DNA from: Hydrogenophilus thiooxidans | GTDB taxonomy: Bacteria; Pseudomonadota; Gammaproteobacteria; Burkholderiales; Rhodocyclaceae | Reading direction: 5' to 3' | Length of the DNA: 64,000 bases | NCBI RefSeq assembly: GCF_019049855.1 | Contig: NZ_JAHLSY010000005.1 | Location: 62,001 to 126,000, forward strand | In this document: positions 17,358 through 25,902 of the stretch, one piece after another | How positions within the stretch are numbered: the first letter of the stretch is position 1 | How the letters are laid out: every line of letters begins with the position of its first letter | Notes under the pieces: model-generated | Told to the model about the DNA's origin: nothing | Seen by the model: the letters and a program-made list of their open reading frames with translations, nothing else | Databases searched by the model: none | Made by a program: the position numbers and the translations under genes

Positions 17358-19043
17358 TCAGTCCGTCCAACGGTCGCGGTAGGTGGCGCGGGCAAGCGCG
17401 GCGTCGATTGCGTCTGGGTCGAGCGCACGCCAGCGTGCCGCAACGTGTTGATCCGGGCGCAGCAGATAGACCGAGCCGGGGGAGAGGTCATAGCGCTCTC
17501 GAACGCGCCCTTTGCTGTCCTGGAGGGTGGCGAGGTTATCTGGCGCGGTGCCCCGAGTGGCGATCACGAGGGGTTCGATCGGCACTGGCGCAATCGCCCA
17601 GCGGGTGAGTGTTGCCACTGTTGCGGCGTCGATCGTGCTGGCATCCTCGGTGTAATAGAGGAGTTGGAAGCGGTTGCCCACATGGTTGAGTAGCCAACTC
17701 GGCGTGCCGTCCGGTGTGGTGACGGGGGCGTCGTCCATTGGGGCGCCCGGCACCATGCGGCCGTTGAACGCGTCGCGGTCTGGGGTGTTGAGCGACGAGC
17801 CGACGTAGAAGCTCGGGACCGACAATCGCCCCGAGTTCACGAGCTTACGCGCGAAGGGATGTTGGCGCGCCAGCGTCAACACGGCTTTGCGCAGCGTTTT
17901 GCTCGCGTTGCCCTTCGGGGTGATGAAGTCGGTGCTGCGCGTCGAATTCATGATGTTTTCGTCCGCCGCGTAGCAGCGCTCCTCGCTGTAGGTGTCCAGC
18001 AACGTCGCTGGGGCTTTCCCTTCCAGCACCAGGTTGAGTTTCCAGATGAGGTTGTCGGTATCCTGGATTCCGGAGTTCGCGCCGCGGGCGCCAAACGGGG
18101 AGACCTGGTGCGCCGCGTCGCCGACGAAGAGGACGCGCCCGTGATTGAAGCGGTTCATCCGGCGGCATTGGAAGGTGTAGACGCTTACCCATTCGAGTTC
18201 GAATTCGCGATCGTCGCCAAGCATCGCTTTGATGCGGGGGATGACCCGTTCCGGTTGTTTCTCCAGTTCCGGGTCGGCGTCCCAGCCGAGCTGAAAATCG
18301 ATCCGCCAGACGTTGTCGGCTTGTTTGTGGAGCAGCACCGATTGGCCGGGGTGGAACGGCGGGTCGAACCAGAACCAACGCTCCGCGGGGAAGTCGGCCT
18401 TCATCACCACGTCGGCGATCAAGAAGCGATCCATGAAGATCTTGCCCTCGATGTCGAGCCCAAGCATGTGGCGGATCGGGCTCCTGGCGCCGTCGGCGAC
18501 GATCAGCCAATCGCAGGTGAGCGAATAGGCCCCCGCAGGCGTTTCGACCCGCAACGCGACGTGCGCGTCACTTGGGGTAACAGCGATTACCTTGTTCTTC
18601 CAGCGCATTTCGAGCCCCGGGGTGGCACGGCACGCATCGACCAGATACTCTTCCAGGTAGTACTGCTGGAGATTGACCATGCCAGGGCGATGGTGGTCGG
18701 GTTCGGGGACGAGGTTGAACGAAAAGACTTCGTCGTTGCGGAAGAAGGTGCGGCCGACGTTCCAGGAGACCCCTTTTTGGACGATCCGTTCGCCTACGCC
18801 CAAGCGGTCGAGAATCTCGAGCGCCCGTTTGGCGTAGCAGACGCCGCGCGAACCGATCGAAACCGTGTCATCGTCGTCGAGCAGCAACACCGGTTTGCCT
18901 TTTTGCGCCAGGTCGAGCGCTGCGCACATCCCCACGGGGCCAGCACCGACGACCACCACCGGAACGTGGCGCGTCTCATCGGGGTGATCGAGTTCGGCGG
19001 GGCGCACAAAGGGATATTTCGGGTACTGGTACGTTTTGAGCAT
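17358..19043 (-). CDS. FAD-dependent aromatic monooxygenase (phenol hydroxylase/MhpA type)
   Basis: Group A flavoprotein hydroxylase, by family: hydroxylates an aromatic acid or phenol using NAD(P)H and O2. 561 aa. GxGxxG motif in VPVVVVGAGPVGMCAALDLAQ near residue 30, the DG motif in WLIVADGARSPIRHMLG, the GD motif in VLFVGDAAHQVSPFGARGANSG, and a thioredoxin-like C-terminal domain from about residue 420. ATG 19043 is set by AAAGGAGGT; the 27 bp longer frame lacks a site. Substrate is unknown; neighbours suggest a product such as homogentisate or gentisate. Confidence 0.82.
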   Translation of the reverse strand: MLKTYQYPKYPFVRPAELDHPDETRHVPVVVVGAGPVGMCAALDLAQKGKPVLLLDDDDTVSIGSRGVCYAKRALEILDRLGVGERIVQKGVSWNVGRTFFRNDEVFSFNLVPEPDHHRPGMVNLQQYYLEEYLVDACRATPGLEMRWKNKVIAVTPSDAHVALRVETPAGAYSLTCDWLIVADGARSPIRHMLGLDIEGKIFMDRFLIADVVMKADFPAERWFWFDPPFHPGQSVLLHKQADNVWRIDFQLGWDADPELEKQPERVIPRIKAMLGDDREFELEWVSVYTFQCRRMNRFNHGRVLFVGDAAHQVSPFGARGANSGIQDTDNLIWKLNLVLEGKAPATLLDTYSEERCYAADENIMNSTRSTDFITPKGNASKTLRKAVLTLARQHPFARKLVNSGRLSVPSFYVGSSLNTPDRDAFNGRMVPGAPMDDAPVTTPDGTPSWLLNHVGNRFQLLYYTEDASTIDAATVATLTRWAIAPVPIEPLVIATRGTAPDNLATLQDSKGRVRERYDLSPGSVYLLRPDQHVAARWRALDPDAIDAALARATYRDRWTD

Positions 19044-19115
19044 ACGAATTACCTCCTTTTGGTGGGTCAAGGGATGCGGCGCGCGGTAGCGGTTGGGTTT
19101 TTGGTTCTCGTGGGG

Positions 19116-20081
19116 TCAGACTTCTTGGAGCGCGTGCCACATCTCCTGGTCGCGTTCCGCGGTCCAGATGCGGGGATCGCGAATGCCGCTCGCTTCGTCG
19201 TACGCGCGCGTGACGTCGAACGGCAAGCAGTGTTCGTAGATGAAGACGTGACCGAATTTCGGGTCCATCCGTTCGCGGGCGATGCGCATCGCCCCTTTGA
19301 GGTCGAGCCCTTGCGCCACCGCCGCTTTCGCCGAATCGAACAGCGTGGTGACGAAATCGTGCGTATAGGCGAAGGCGTTGCGGATCGATTCCGGTGTGGT
19401 CAGCGCCGGTCCGCGCCCCGGAACCACTTTTTCCGCGCCCAGCGCTTCGAGCCGCGCGAGGGTCTCCGGCCAGTCGCTGAGGTAGGCGTCGCCGGTATAG
19501 CACGCCGCCTCGGCTTCGAGCAGGTCACCGGCAAAGAGCACTTTTTCTTGCGGGAGCCAGACCACCGTGTCCCCTTTGGTGTGGCCGCGTCCGGGGTGCC
19601 AAATGCGGACTTCGAGATCGCCCATCCACAGGGTGATCTCCTCTTTGAAGGTCAGCGTTGGCCAGGTGAGACCGGGAATGCTGTCGACCGCACGAAAGAG
19701 ACGCGGAAAGCGGCCGATCTCCGATTTCATGTCGGCTTCCCCACGTTCGCAGATCAATTCGTAGGTGGGGTAGCTGGCGATGATCTGCTCGAGTCCCTCC
19801 CCTTTGTAGCCCGACGCGCCAAGGACCCGAACGGCGTGGTAGTGGGTGAGGGTGACGTATTTGATCGGCTTATTGGTCACTTCGCGCACCTTGCCGATCA
19901 CCTGCTGCGCCATCACGGGGGTTGCGGTGGCGTCGATGATCATCACGGCGTCGTCACCGATCACCACGCCGGTGTTGGGGTCCCCTTCCGCAGTGAAGGC
20001 CCAGGCATGTTCCGAGAGTTGCACGAACGAGACCGCTTTCTCTTCCAGATCGGCAACGGAAGCAAAGGCTTTTTGTGTCAT
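19116..20081 (-). CDS. Metallo-beta-lactamase-fold hydrolase with incomplete metal site
   Basis: 321 aa. MBL-fold landmarks: GVVIGDDAVMIIDATATP, a first metal motif LTHYHAVRVLGASGY, HPGRGHTKGDTVVWLP, and FAGDLLEAEA. The usual HxHxDH reads HYHAVR, so the Asp and the last His are missing, and the final His is replaced by VPGRGPALT. First gene of the aromatic operon, 72 bp before the monooxygenase. It could be a hydrolase acting on a pathway lactone or thioester; no function is claimed. Transcription likely starts at the promoter described at 20114-20142. Confidence 0.8.
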   Translation of the reverse strand: MTQKAFASVADLEEKAVSFVQLSEHAWAFTAEGDPNTGVVIGDDAVMIIDATATPVMAQQVIGKVREVTNKPIKYVTLTHYHAVRVLGASGYKGEGLEQIIASYPTYELICERGEADMKSEIGRFPRLFRAVDSIPGLTWPTLTFKEEITLWMGDLEVRIWHPGRGHTKGDTVVWLPQEKVLFAGDLLEAEAACYTGDAYLSDWPETLARLEALGAEKVVPGRGPALTTPESIRNAFAYTHDFVTTLFDSAKAAVAQGLDLKGAMRIARERMDPKFGHVFIYEHCLPFDVTRAYDEASGIRDPRIWTAERDQEMWHALQEV

Positions 20082-20093
20082 GATTCGATCCTT

Positions 20094-20108
20094 TCATGCA
20101 GAGCATGA
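20094..20108. promoter_or_regulatory. Inverted repeat TCATGC-AGA-GCATGA, candidate operator
   Basis: Perfect 6 bp arms immediately downstream of the minus-strand promoter of the MBL/monooxygenase operon, in the 5' untranslated region. The divergent IclR regulator is the obvious candidate ligand; binding is inferred. Confidence 0.5.
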
Positions 20109-20113
20109 GAAAC

Positions 20114-20142
20114 AGCTTAGCGCGCGATTCAACCATTGTCAA
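20114..20142 (-). promoter_or_regulatory. Promoter of the second aromatic operon
   Basis: Minus-strand TTGACA (20142-20137) is a consensus -35, followed after 17 bp by TAAGCT (20119-20114), a weak -10. That pattern suggests an activator- or regulator-dependent promoter. Confidence 0.5.
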
Positions 20143-20190
20143 TAGATTTGTTATTATCGAATTATCGCTGCATTGAGCGTTGAGGGGACC

Positions 20191-21042
20191 ATGTCTGGAG
20201 AACGGCGGGGCATTCAATCGGTCGAGGTGGGTGGGCAACTGCTGCGGGCGCTTGCCGATGCGGGCGTGCCGATGATGTTGAAAGAGCTCGCGGCGGCAGC
20301 GGGAATGACGCCGGCGAAAGCGCACCCCTATCTCGTCAGCTTCGGTAAATTGGGGTTGGTGGAGCAAGACCCTTTGACCGGCCGATACAAGTTAGGCGCG
20401 TTTGCGTTGCGCATGGGGCTTGCGGCGTTGCATGCGCTCAATCCGGTGCGGGTCGCAAACGAAGTGGCGGCGCAGCTTGCCGACGAAGTGGGGCAGAACG
20501 TCGCGATCGCGGTGTGGGGAAACCTAGGAGCGACGGTCGTCGATGTCGAAGAGTGCCAACGCGCAATCCATGTCAATATGCGCCCGGGCACGGTTATGGG
20601 GCTCTTGACCACTGCAACGGGGCGGGTCTTCGCGGCGTACCTGCCGCCGCGGCTCATCGAGCCGCTGATCGAACGCGAGTTGCAGCGGCTCGCGGCGGGC
20701 AGTCAGCGTTTGCGCATTTCGCGCCGTTTCGTCGAGGAGCAGGTGGCAGAGGTGCGACGCCACGCGATGGCGCGGGTAGTCGGGCAGCCGATCCCCGGAA
20801 TCAACGCCTTTTCCGCGCCGGTGTTCGACCACAACGGCCATTTGGCGTTGGCGCTCACGGTGCTGGGGCCGGAGGACAGTTTCGATCCGGATTGGGATGG
20901 GCCGATGGCGCAAGCGGTGCGTCGTGCGGCGCAAACGGTCACGGAACGGGTCGGTGGGGACCCGAAAAAGTTGCTGCCGAGCGAACGGAAAGCGGCGACA
21001 TCTGCCGAAGCGAGTGCCTCTGATCCGATCGTTTTGTGGTAA
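20191..21042 (+). CDS. IclR-family transcriptional regulator
   Basis: 283 aa. N-terminal winged helix-turn-helix (IQSVEVGGQLLRALADAG, MLKELAAAAGMTPAKAHPYL) and C-terminal GAF-like effector domain (from about residue 85; ATGRVFAAYLP, GINAFSAPVFDHNGHLALALTV). It is divergent from the MBL/monooxygenase/VOC/FAH/MaiA operon across 109 bp, so it is the likely regulator of that operon. ATG 20191 follows GAGGGG; a TTG at 20173 is the only longer start. The next gene, a thiolase, follows after 38 bp and may be co-transcribed. Confidence 0.85.
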   Translation: MSGERRGIQSVEVGGQLLRALADAGVPMMLKELAAAAGMTPAKAHPYLVSFGKLGLVEQDPLTGRYKLGAFALRMGLAALHALNPVRVANEVAAQLADEVGQNVAIAVWGNLGATVVDVEECQRAIHVNMRPGTVMGLLTTATGRVFAAYLPPRLIEPLIERELQRLAAGSQRLRISRRFVEEQVAEVRRHAMARVVGQPIPGINAFSAPVFDHNGHLALALTVLGPEDSFDPDWDGPMAQAVRRAAQTVTERVGGDPKKLLPSERKAATSAEASASDPIVLW

Positions 21043-21080
21043 ATTGGCACGTACATTTCTTTGAAAAAGGGAGGGAAAAG

Positions 21081-22262
21081 ATGGCTCGAGAAGTCGTGGT
21101 TTTGAGTGCGGTCCGTTCGGCGATCGGGACGTTCGGTGGGACGCTGTCGGTGATGGAGCCGGCCGAGCTTGGCGGAATCGTGATGAAAGCGGCGATCGAA
21201 CGCGCGCAGGTCGACCCCCAGGCGATCGAATACATCACCGTCGGCAACTGTATCCCCACCGAATCGCGTTATGCCTACACGCCGCGGGTGGCGTCGATTC
21301 AAGCGGGTTGTTCGATGAATTCGGTGGCGATGCAGGTCAACCGCTTGTGCGGTTCCGGGTTGCAAGCGATCGTCACCTCGGCGCAACAGATCCTCTTGGG
21401 TGACGTCGACCTTGCGATCGGCGGCGGGGTCGAGGTGATGTCGCGTGGCGCGTATCTGTTACCTGCGCTGCGTAACGGTGCCCGAATGGGTGATACCCAA
21501 GCGATCGACGCGATGGTTGCGGTGCTCACCGACCCGTTCGGCGTGGGGCATATGGGTGTGACCGCAGAAAACCTTGCGGCGAAGTGGGGCATCACCCGCG
21601 AAGAGCAGGATGCGTTTGCGCTCGAATCGCAACGGCGCGCGGCCCGCGCGATCGCCGAAGGGCGCTTCAAGGAGCAGATCGTCCCGGTGACGATCCAGAC
21701 CCGCAAAGGGGAGATCGTCTTCGATACCGACGAACACCCCAAACCGAACACGACGATGGAGAGTTTGGCGAAACTCAAGCCCGTGTTCAAGAAAGACGGT
21801 ACGGTGACCGCGGGGAACGCTTCTGGGATCAACGACGCGGCGTCGTTCCTGGTGTTGGCCGATGCCAAACAGGCAGAGAAAGCGGGCGCCAAACCGCTCG
21901 CTCGGCTTGTCGCCTATGCGGTGGCCGGGGTGCCGAACGACGTGATGGGGGAGGGCCCCATTCCGGCGACCCAAGTGGCGCTGAAGAAGGCGGGATTGAC
22001 GCTCGACGACATCGACGTGATCGAGTCGAACGAAGCGTTCGCGGTGCAGGCGCTGACCGTGCTCAAGCAGTGTGGCTTCGACCCTGAGAAGACCAACCCG
22101 AATGGCGGCGCGATCGCGTTGGGTCACCCGGTGGGGGCGACCGGCGCGATTCTCGCTACCAAACTCATCTATGAGCTCCATCGCATCCAGGGGCGCTATG
22201 GACTGGTGACGATGTGTATCGGTGGTGGGCAAGGGATTACCGCCATTTTCGAACGGCTCTGA
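21081..22262 (+). CDS. Acetyl-CoA C-acyltransferase (beta-ketothiolase, BktB-like)
   Basis: Thiolytic cleavage of a 3-oxoacyl-CoA, or the reverse condensation. 393 aa. Catalytic Cys in QVNRLCGSGLQA (about residue 90), active-site His in IALGHPVGATGA, and second Cys in TMCIGGGQG. AAGGGAGGG precedes the ATG. The paa cluster here has no paaJ, and the second aromatic module would yield acetoacetate, so this thiolase could serve as 3-oxoadipyl-CoA or acetoacetyl-CoA thiolase; this is inference from position. The last 26 bp overlap the convergent rsgA gene. Confidence 0.9.
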   Translation: MAREVVVLSAVRSAIGTFGGTLSVMEPAELGGIVMKAAIERAQVDPQAIEYITVGNCIPTESRYAYTPRVASIQAGCSMNSVAMQVNRLCGSGLQAIVTSAQQILLGDVDLAIGGGVEVMSRGAYLLPALRNGARMGDTQAIDAMVAVLTDPFGVGHMGVTAENLAAKWGITREEQDAFALESQRRAARAIAEGRFKEQIVPVTIQTRKGEIVFDTDEHPKPNTTMESLAKLKPVFKKDGTVTAGNASGINDAASFLVLADAKQAEKAGAKPLARLVAYAVAGVPNDVMGEGPIPATQVALKKAGLTLDDIDVIESNEAFAVQALTVLKQCGFDPEKTNPNGGAIALGHPVGATGAILATKLIYELHRIQGRYGLVTMCIGGGQGITAIFERL

Positions 22263-23145
22263 GTTCCAACCGGATCGTTCGATAGTGCTGCCAACGCTCG
22301 GCAGCGATCGCTCCGTCGGCTACCGCCGCGGCGATCGCGCAGCCGGGCGTTTTTTCGTCGTGCGTGCAGTCGCGAAAGCGGCATTGCCCCAGGAAGGGCC
22401 GAAATTCCGGGAAATAGGTAGCGAGCGCCGTTTCCGCAACGTGCGCCAATCCAAAGCGCTGTAACCCTGGGCTGTCGATGATCCAGCCGTCGCGCAGCGG
22501 ATAGAGGCGGGTAAAGGTGGTGGTGTGGCGACCGGAATTCAAAGCGCGGGAAATTGCCCCAGTTCGCGCCTGCGCTTCGGGCACCAGGGCGTTCACGATC
22601 GTCGATTTGCCCATGCCCGATTGCCCAACCAGCACCGAATGGCGTGCTGTCAAACGTTCGGCAAGGGGAGCGACCGATTCGTGCGCGGTCAAGGTAATCA
22701 CCGGATAACCGGCCCGCGCGAACGGCATGAGTCGCGCCAGGGCGTCGTCGCGCTCCGGCAGGTCCCATTTGTTGAGTACGATGAGGGCGTCGATCCCTTG
22801 CGATTCGGCGGCCACCAGACAGCGGGTGAGCACTTCGGGAGAAAAGCTCGGTTGGGGTGCGGTCACGATCACTGTCAGATCGACGTTCGCGGCGATGAGC
22901 TTTTCCCGTACCGTATCGGCGCGATAAAGGAGCGTCGTGCGTGGCGTCAGCATCTCGATCACCGCCTCTTCGGCTGAGACGCGCCGAAAGGCAACCCGAT
23001 CGCCGCATGCGTAATCGTTGCGTTTGCCCCGGGTAACAGCCCGAAGCAACGGGTGTGCGAAACAGGAATCCGGTTGAAGCAAAAAGTGGCGGCCGTGCGC
23101 CGCCACGATCGTGCCGCTTTCTCGCGTAGGCAAACTCTGCCCCAC
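22237..23145 (-). CDS. rsgA: Ribosome small-subunit-dependent GTPase RsgA
   Basis: Circularly permuted GTPase that assists late 30S subunit maturation. 302 aa: an N-terminal OB fold, permuted G domain with VLNKWDLPE (G4) before GQSGMGKST (G1 P-loop) and DSPGLQRFGL (G3), and a C-terminal zinc-binding Cys/His module (GQCRFRDCTHDEKTPGCAI). The start at 23145 is 2 bp after the stop of the small cytochrome gene upstream, indicating one transcript. Confidence 0.95.
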   Translation of the reverse strand: MGQSLPTRESGTIVAAHGRHFLLQPDSCFAHPLLRAVTRGKRNDYACGDRVAFRRVSAEEAVIEMLTPRTTLLYRADTVREKLIAANVDLTVIVTAPQPSFSPEVLTRCLVAAESQGIDALIVLNKWDLPERDDALARLMPFARAGYPVITLTAHESVAPLAERLTARHSVLVGQSGMGKSTIVNALVPEAQARTGAISRALNSGRHTTTFTRLYPLRDGWIIDSPGLQRFGLAHVAETALATYFPEFRPFLGQCRFRDCTHDEKTPGCAIAAAVADGAIAAERWQHYRTIRLELRAVRKWR

Positions 23146-23147
23146 CG

Positions 23148-23486
23148 TTATTTCAGACCAAAACGGTAGAAACGTTGGTTGAGGTAGCCAGCGATGTGGT
23201 ACTCATCCTCGGGAAAGAGCTCGAGCTTCAGTGCGGTGGTGCAAGCGGTGAGCATCTGGGTGAGCGCTTCCGGCGTTTTGACGCGACGGTTTTCACGCAG
23301 ATAGGCGCCAGAGCCCTCTTCCCCGCCGAAACGACGGGTGTGGCATTCGACGCAGAGCTCTTCATGGTAGGCTTTGCCTTGCGCCACGTTGGCATCGGGA
23401 AAGGGGTTCGCGCGGCCGATGCTGGGCGCAATAACCGCAACCAGCGCGGCAACAGAGAGGCACGAAAAGAGCCGGAAACGAAACAT
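23148..23486 (-). CDS. Small monohaem c-type cytochrome
   Basis: 112 aa secreted protein: a signal peptide of about 27 residues (MFRFRLFSCLSVAALVAVIA, cleavage near IGRA/NPF), then one CVECH haem motif with the residues ELCVECHTRRFGG. A possible axial Met is in TQMLTA. Electron-transfer protein of the periplasm with no assigned partner. ATG 23486 follows a GGAGAG site. Upstream of rsgA in the same direction and divergent from orn. Confidence 0.78.
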   Translation of the reverse strand: MFRFRLFSCLSVAALVAVIAPSIGRANPFPDANVAQGKAYHEELCVECHTRRFGGEEGSGAYLRENRRVKTPEALTQMLTACTTALKLELFPEDEYHIAGYLNQRFYRFGLK

Positions 23487-23658
23487 GGGTCTCTCCTCTT
23501 CGAGTTGGGGCGCTATTAGCTTAGACGATTCCGTACAGCAACGCAAGGGAACTGGGGAGGTGTGTCGTGCGCTTACTCAGAGGGTTGCCGGGCGGCAGCG
23601 CCGCACGTTTTGAAAAGCGCGGTACACTCGCGTTACCTTTTGACCGACAGGAGCACCC

Positions 23659-24222
23659 ATGGCTTCGCAGGAAACGGTAAGTCCCTACCTCATCTGGATC
23701 GACATGGAGATGACGGGGCTCGACCCCGACAAAGACCGAATCTTGGAAGTGGCGCTGGTGGCCACCGACAACGAGTTGAACGTCGTGGGCGTGTTGGAGC
23801 CGATCGCAGTGCATCAGCCCGACGCGGTGCTGGCGGCGATGGATGCCTGGTGCCAGAAAACCCACGGCGCCTCAGGGTTGATTGACCGAGTGCGCGCCTC
23901 GACCGTCACCGAAGCAGAGGCCGAAGCGCAGCTCGTCGCGTTCATGGCGCAGTACGTCGCACCACGGCAAAGCCCGATGTGCGGCAACTCGATCTGCCAA
24001 GACCGCCGCTTCCTTTACCGCTACATGCCAAAAGCCGAACGCTATTTTCACTACCGCAACCTCGATGTTTCGACGCTCAAAGAGTTGGCCAAGCGGTGGG
24101 CGCCAGCGGTGCTCGAAGGGTACGAGAAAGAGAGTGCGCACACGGCGCTGGCCGACATCATGGAGTCGATCGAAGAACTGCGCCGCTACCGCGCCGCCTT
24201 TTTCAGCCAGGTGAGGAGCTGA
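23659..24222 (+). CDS. orn: Oligoribonuclease
   Basis: 3'-5' exonuclease that degrades di- and oligoribonucleotides, including pGpG from c-di-GMP turnover. 187 aa, typical length. DEDDh motifs: [20 protein letters not shown] (Asp, Glu), [17 protein letters not shown] (Asp), and [18 protein letters not shown] (His, Asp). Its 3' end overlaps the convergent pgi gene by 37 bp. Confidence 0.95.
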   Translation: MASQETVSPYLIWIDMEMTGLDPDKDRILEVALVATDNELNVVGVLEPIAVHQPDAVLAAMDAWCQKTHGASGLIDRVRASTVTEAEAEAQLVAFMAQYVAPRQSPMCGNSICQDRRFLYRYMPKAERYFHYRNLDVSTLKELAKRWAPAVLEGYEKESAHTALADIMESIEELRRYRAAFFSQVRS

Positions 24223-25880
24223 GCGGTAGAGGGATCGTGTGGCGCGTCGCTCTCGGTTTCGAGTTGGCGCGCCATCTGTTTGCCCAATTCGACACCGAAC
24301 TGATCGAACGGGTTGACGCCCCACAGCCATCCGCGGACAAAGGTTGCGTGCTCATAGAGCGCAAGCAGCTGCCCGAGCGTCTCGGGCCGCTGCGCGGTGG
24401 CCAGAAGAAAGGAGCTGGGGCGGTTGCCCGGGATCGCCAGAAAGGGGGCAAGCGCACGCGCGTCGGCTTCCGCCCATCCCTGAGCGCGCAATTGTGCGAA
24501 CGCTTCGGCTTCGCTGCGGCCCAGCAACAGCGCTTCGGCTTGCGCAACGGCGTTGGCCGCCAGTGCCGCTGCGGCATCGGCGCGCGCGCGCAGCAACGGA
24601 TCGTCGTCTGCCGCAGCGGGTTCGGGCGCAAACGCGACGAACTCGATCGCAATGGGTTGCGTGCCCTGGTAGAACCATTGATGGAAAGCGTGCTGGCCCA
24701 TGGTGCCAGCCATTCCCCACACGGCCATCGCGGTGGGGTAGGGGGCGGGCGAGCCGTCGAACCGCACCCGTTTGCCGTTGCTCTCCATTTCGAGTTGCTG
24801 ATACCACGCGGGAAGCAGTTGGAGCCCTTGAGCATAGGGCAGCAATGCCGTCTGTTGCTGCGCCAAATAGGTGGCAAACCAGACGCTCAAGAGCCCGAGG
24901 ATCACCGGGATGTTCGCTTCAAGCGGCGCGCACTGAAAATGGCGGTCGATCTCGGCTGCGCCCGCACGCAGAGCTGCAAAAGCTTTCCACCCGTAGGCGA
25001 GCGCAATCGGCAACCCCACCGCGGACCAGAGTGAGTAGCGCCCGCCAACCCATTCGGGGAGCCAAAAAATCTGGTTGGAATCGAACCCGTGTGCTTCGGC
25101 TTTCTCAACCGCGTTCGTTACCGCGACGAAGTGGCAGTTGAGGCGGGGATCGTCTGGTGTGACGCCGAAATGGCGCGCAAGCCACGATCGCGCCAGACGC
25201 GCGTTTGACAAGGTCTCTGCGGTGGAAAAGCTTTTCGAGGTGACCAGAAAGAGGGTGCGCGCTGGGTCGAGGTCTAAGGTGGTGGTGAGGAAATCGCTCG
25301 GGTCGAGGTTTGCGACGAAGCGCACCGTACCGTGGCGCGCAATGCCCCAATGGGCGAACGCGTCACAGACCAGGCGCGGTCCGAGGTCGGAGCCGCCAAT
25401 GCCGATATTGACCACGGTGTCGAGCGGGGCGCGGCTGAACCCTTTGAGCGCACCAATGCGGTACGCCGCAACGAAAGCAGCCAGGCGCTCTTCTTCGGTG
25501 ACAAAACGGTCGCGCTGCGCGGCTGGGGGTTGCGCGCTGCCCCGGTACGCCATGTGCAGTGCGGCGCGCCGTTCGGTGAGGTTCACAGGCTCCCCTGCAA
25601 AAAGTGCGGCGATCGCTGGGGAAAGCGCGGTGGTGCGTGCCAAATCCAGTAATGCGTGCAAAACGGAAGAGTCCCATGCCTGCTTGCTGAGATCGAGATA
25701 CCAGTCGCCGACGTGCCAGGTCAACGCTGAGACGCGCTGCGGGTCGCGTTCCAGTCGTTCGCGGATCGGAAACGTTCGCCAAAGGGTTGCCTGTTCGCGC
25801 AACGCGCCGTGCGCCGCAGTCCGCTCGAGCGGTTGCCAACCCAAAGCAAGCGGTACTGATTGGGTGGGTTGTTTCGCCAT
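24186..25880 (-). CDS. pgi: Glucose-6-phosphate isomerase
   Basis: Interconverts glucose 6-phosphate and fructose 6-phosphate. 564 aa. Family motifs: [49 protein letters not shown] (catalytic Glu/Arg region), [15 protein letters not shown] and the C-terminal signature region [14 protein letters not shown] (here [18 protein letters not shown]). It lies 22 bp downstream of a membrane protein gene on the same strand. A GGAG-containing site precedes the ATG at 25880. Confidence 0.95.
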   Translation of the reverse strand: MAKQPTQSVPLALGWQPLERTAAHGALREQATLWRTFPIRERLERDPQRVSALTWHVGDWYLDLSKQAWDSSVLHALLDLARTTALSPAIAALFAGEPVNLTERRAALHMAYRGSAQPPAAQRDRFVTEEERLAAFVAAYRIGALKGFSRAPLDTVVNIGIGGSDLGPRLVCDAFAHWGIARHGTVRFVANLDPSDFLTTTLDLDPARTLFLVTSKSFSTAETLSNARLARSWLARHFGVTPDDPRLNCHFVAVTNAVEKAEAHGFDSNQIFWLPEWVGGRYSLWSAVGLPIALAYGWKAFAALRAGAAEIDRHFQCAPLEANIPVILGLLSVWFATYLAQQQTALLPYAQGLQLLPAWYQQLEMESNGKRVRFDGSPAPYPTAMAVWGMAGTMGQHAFHQWFYQGTQPIAIEFVAFAPEPAAADDDPLLRARADAAAALAANAVAQAEALLLGRSEAEAFAQLRAQGWAEADARALAPFLAIPGNRPSSFLLATAQRPETLGQLLALYEHATFVRGWLWGVNPFDQFGVELGKQMARQLETESDAPHDPSTAQLLTWLKKAAR

Positions 25881-25902
25881 GGTGCGCTTCTCCTTCCTTT
25901 AT

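Noticed and set aside
17859-20108. 749-codon open frame opposite the monooxygenase and MBL genes
   Set aside because: Antisense frame of GC-rich codons; arginine/valine-rich with no domain signature, and both minus-strand genes have clear motifs and ribosome sites.
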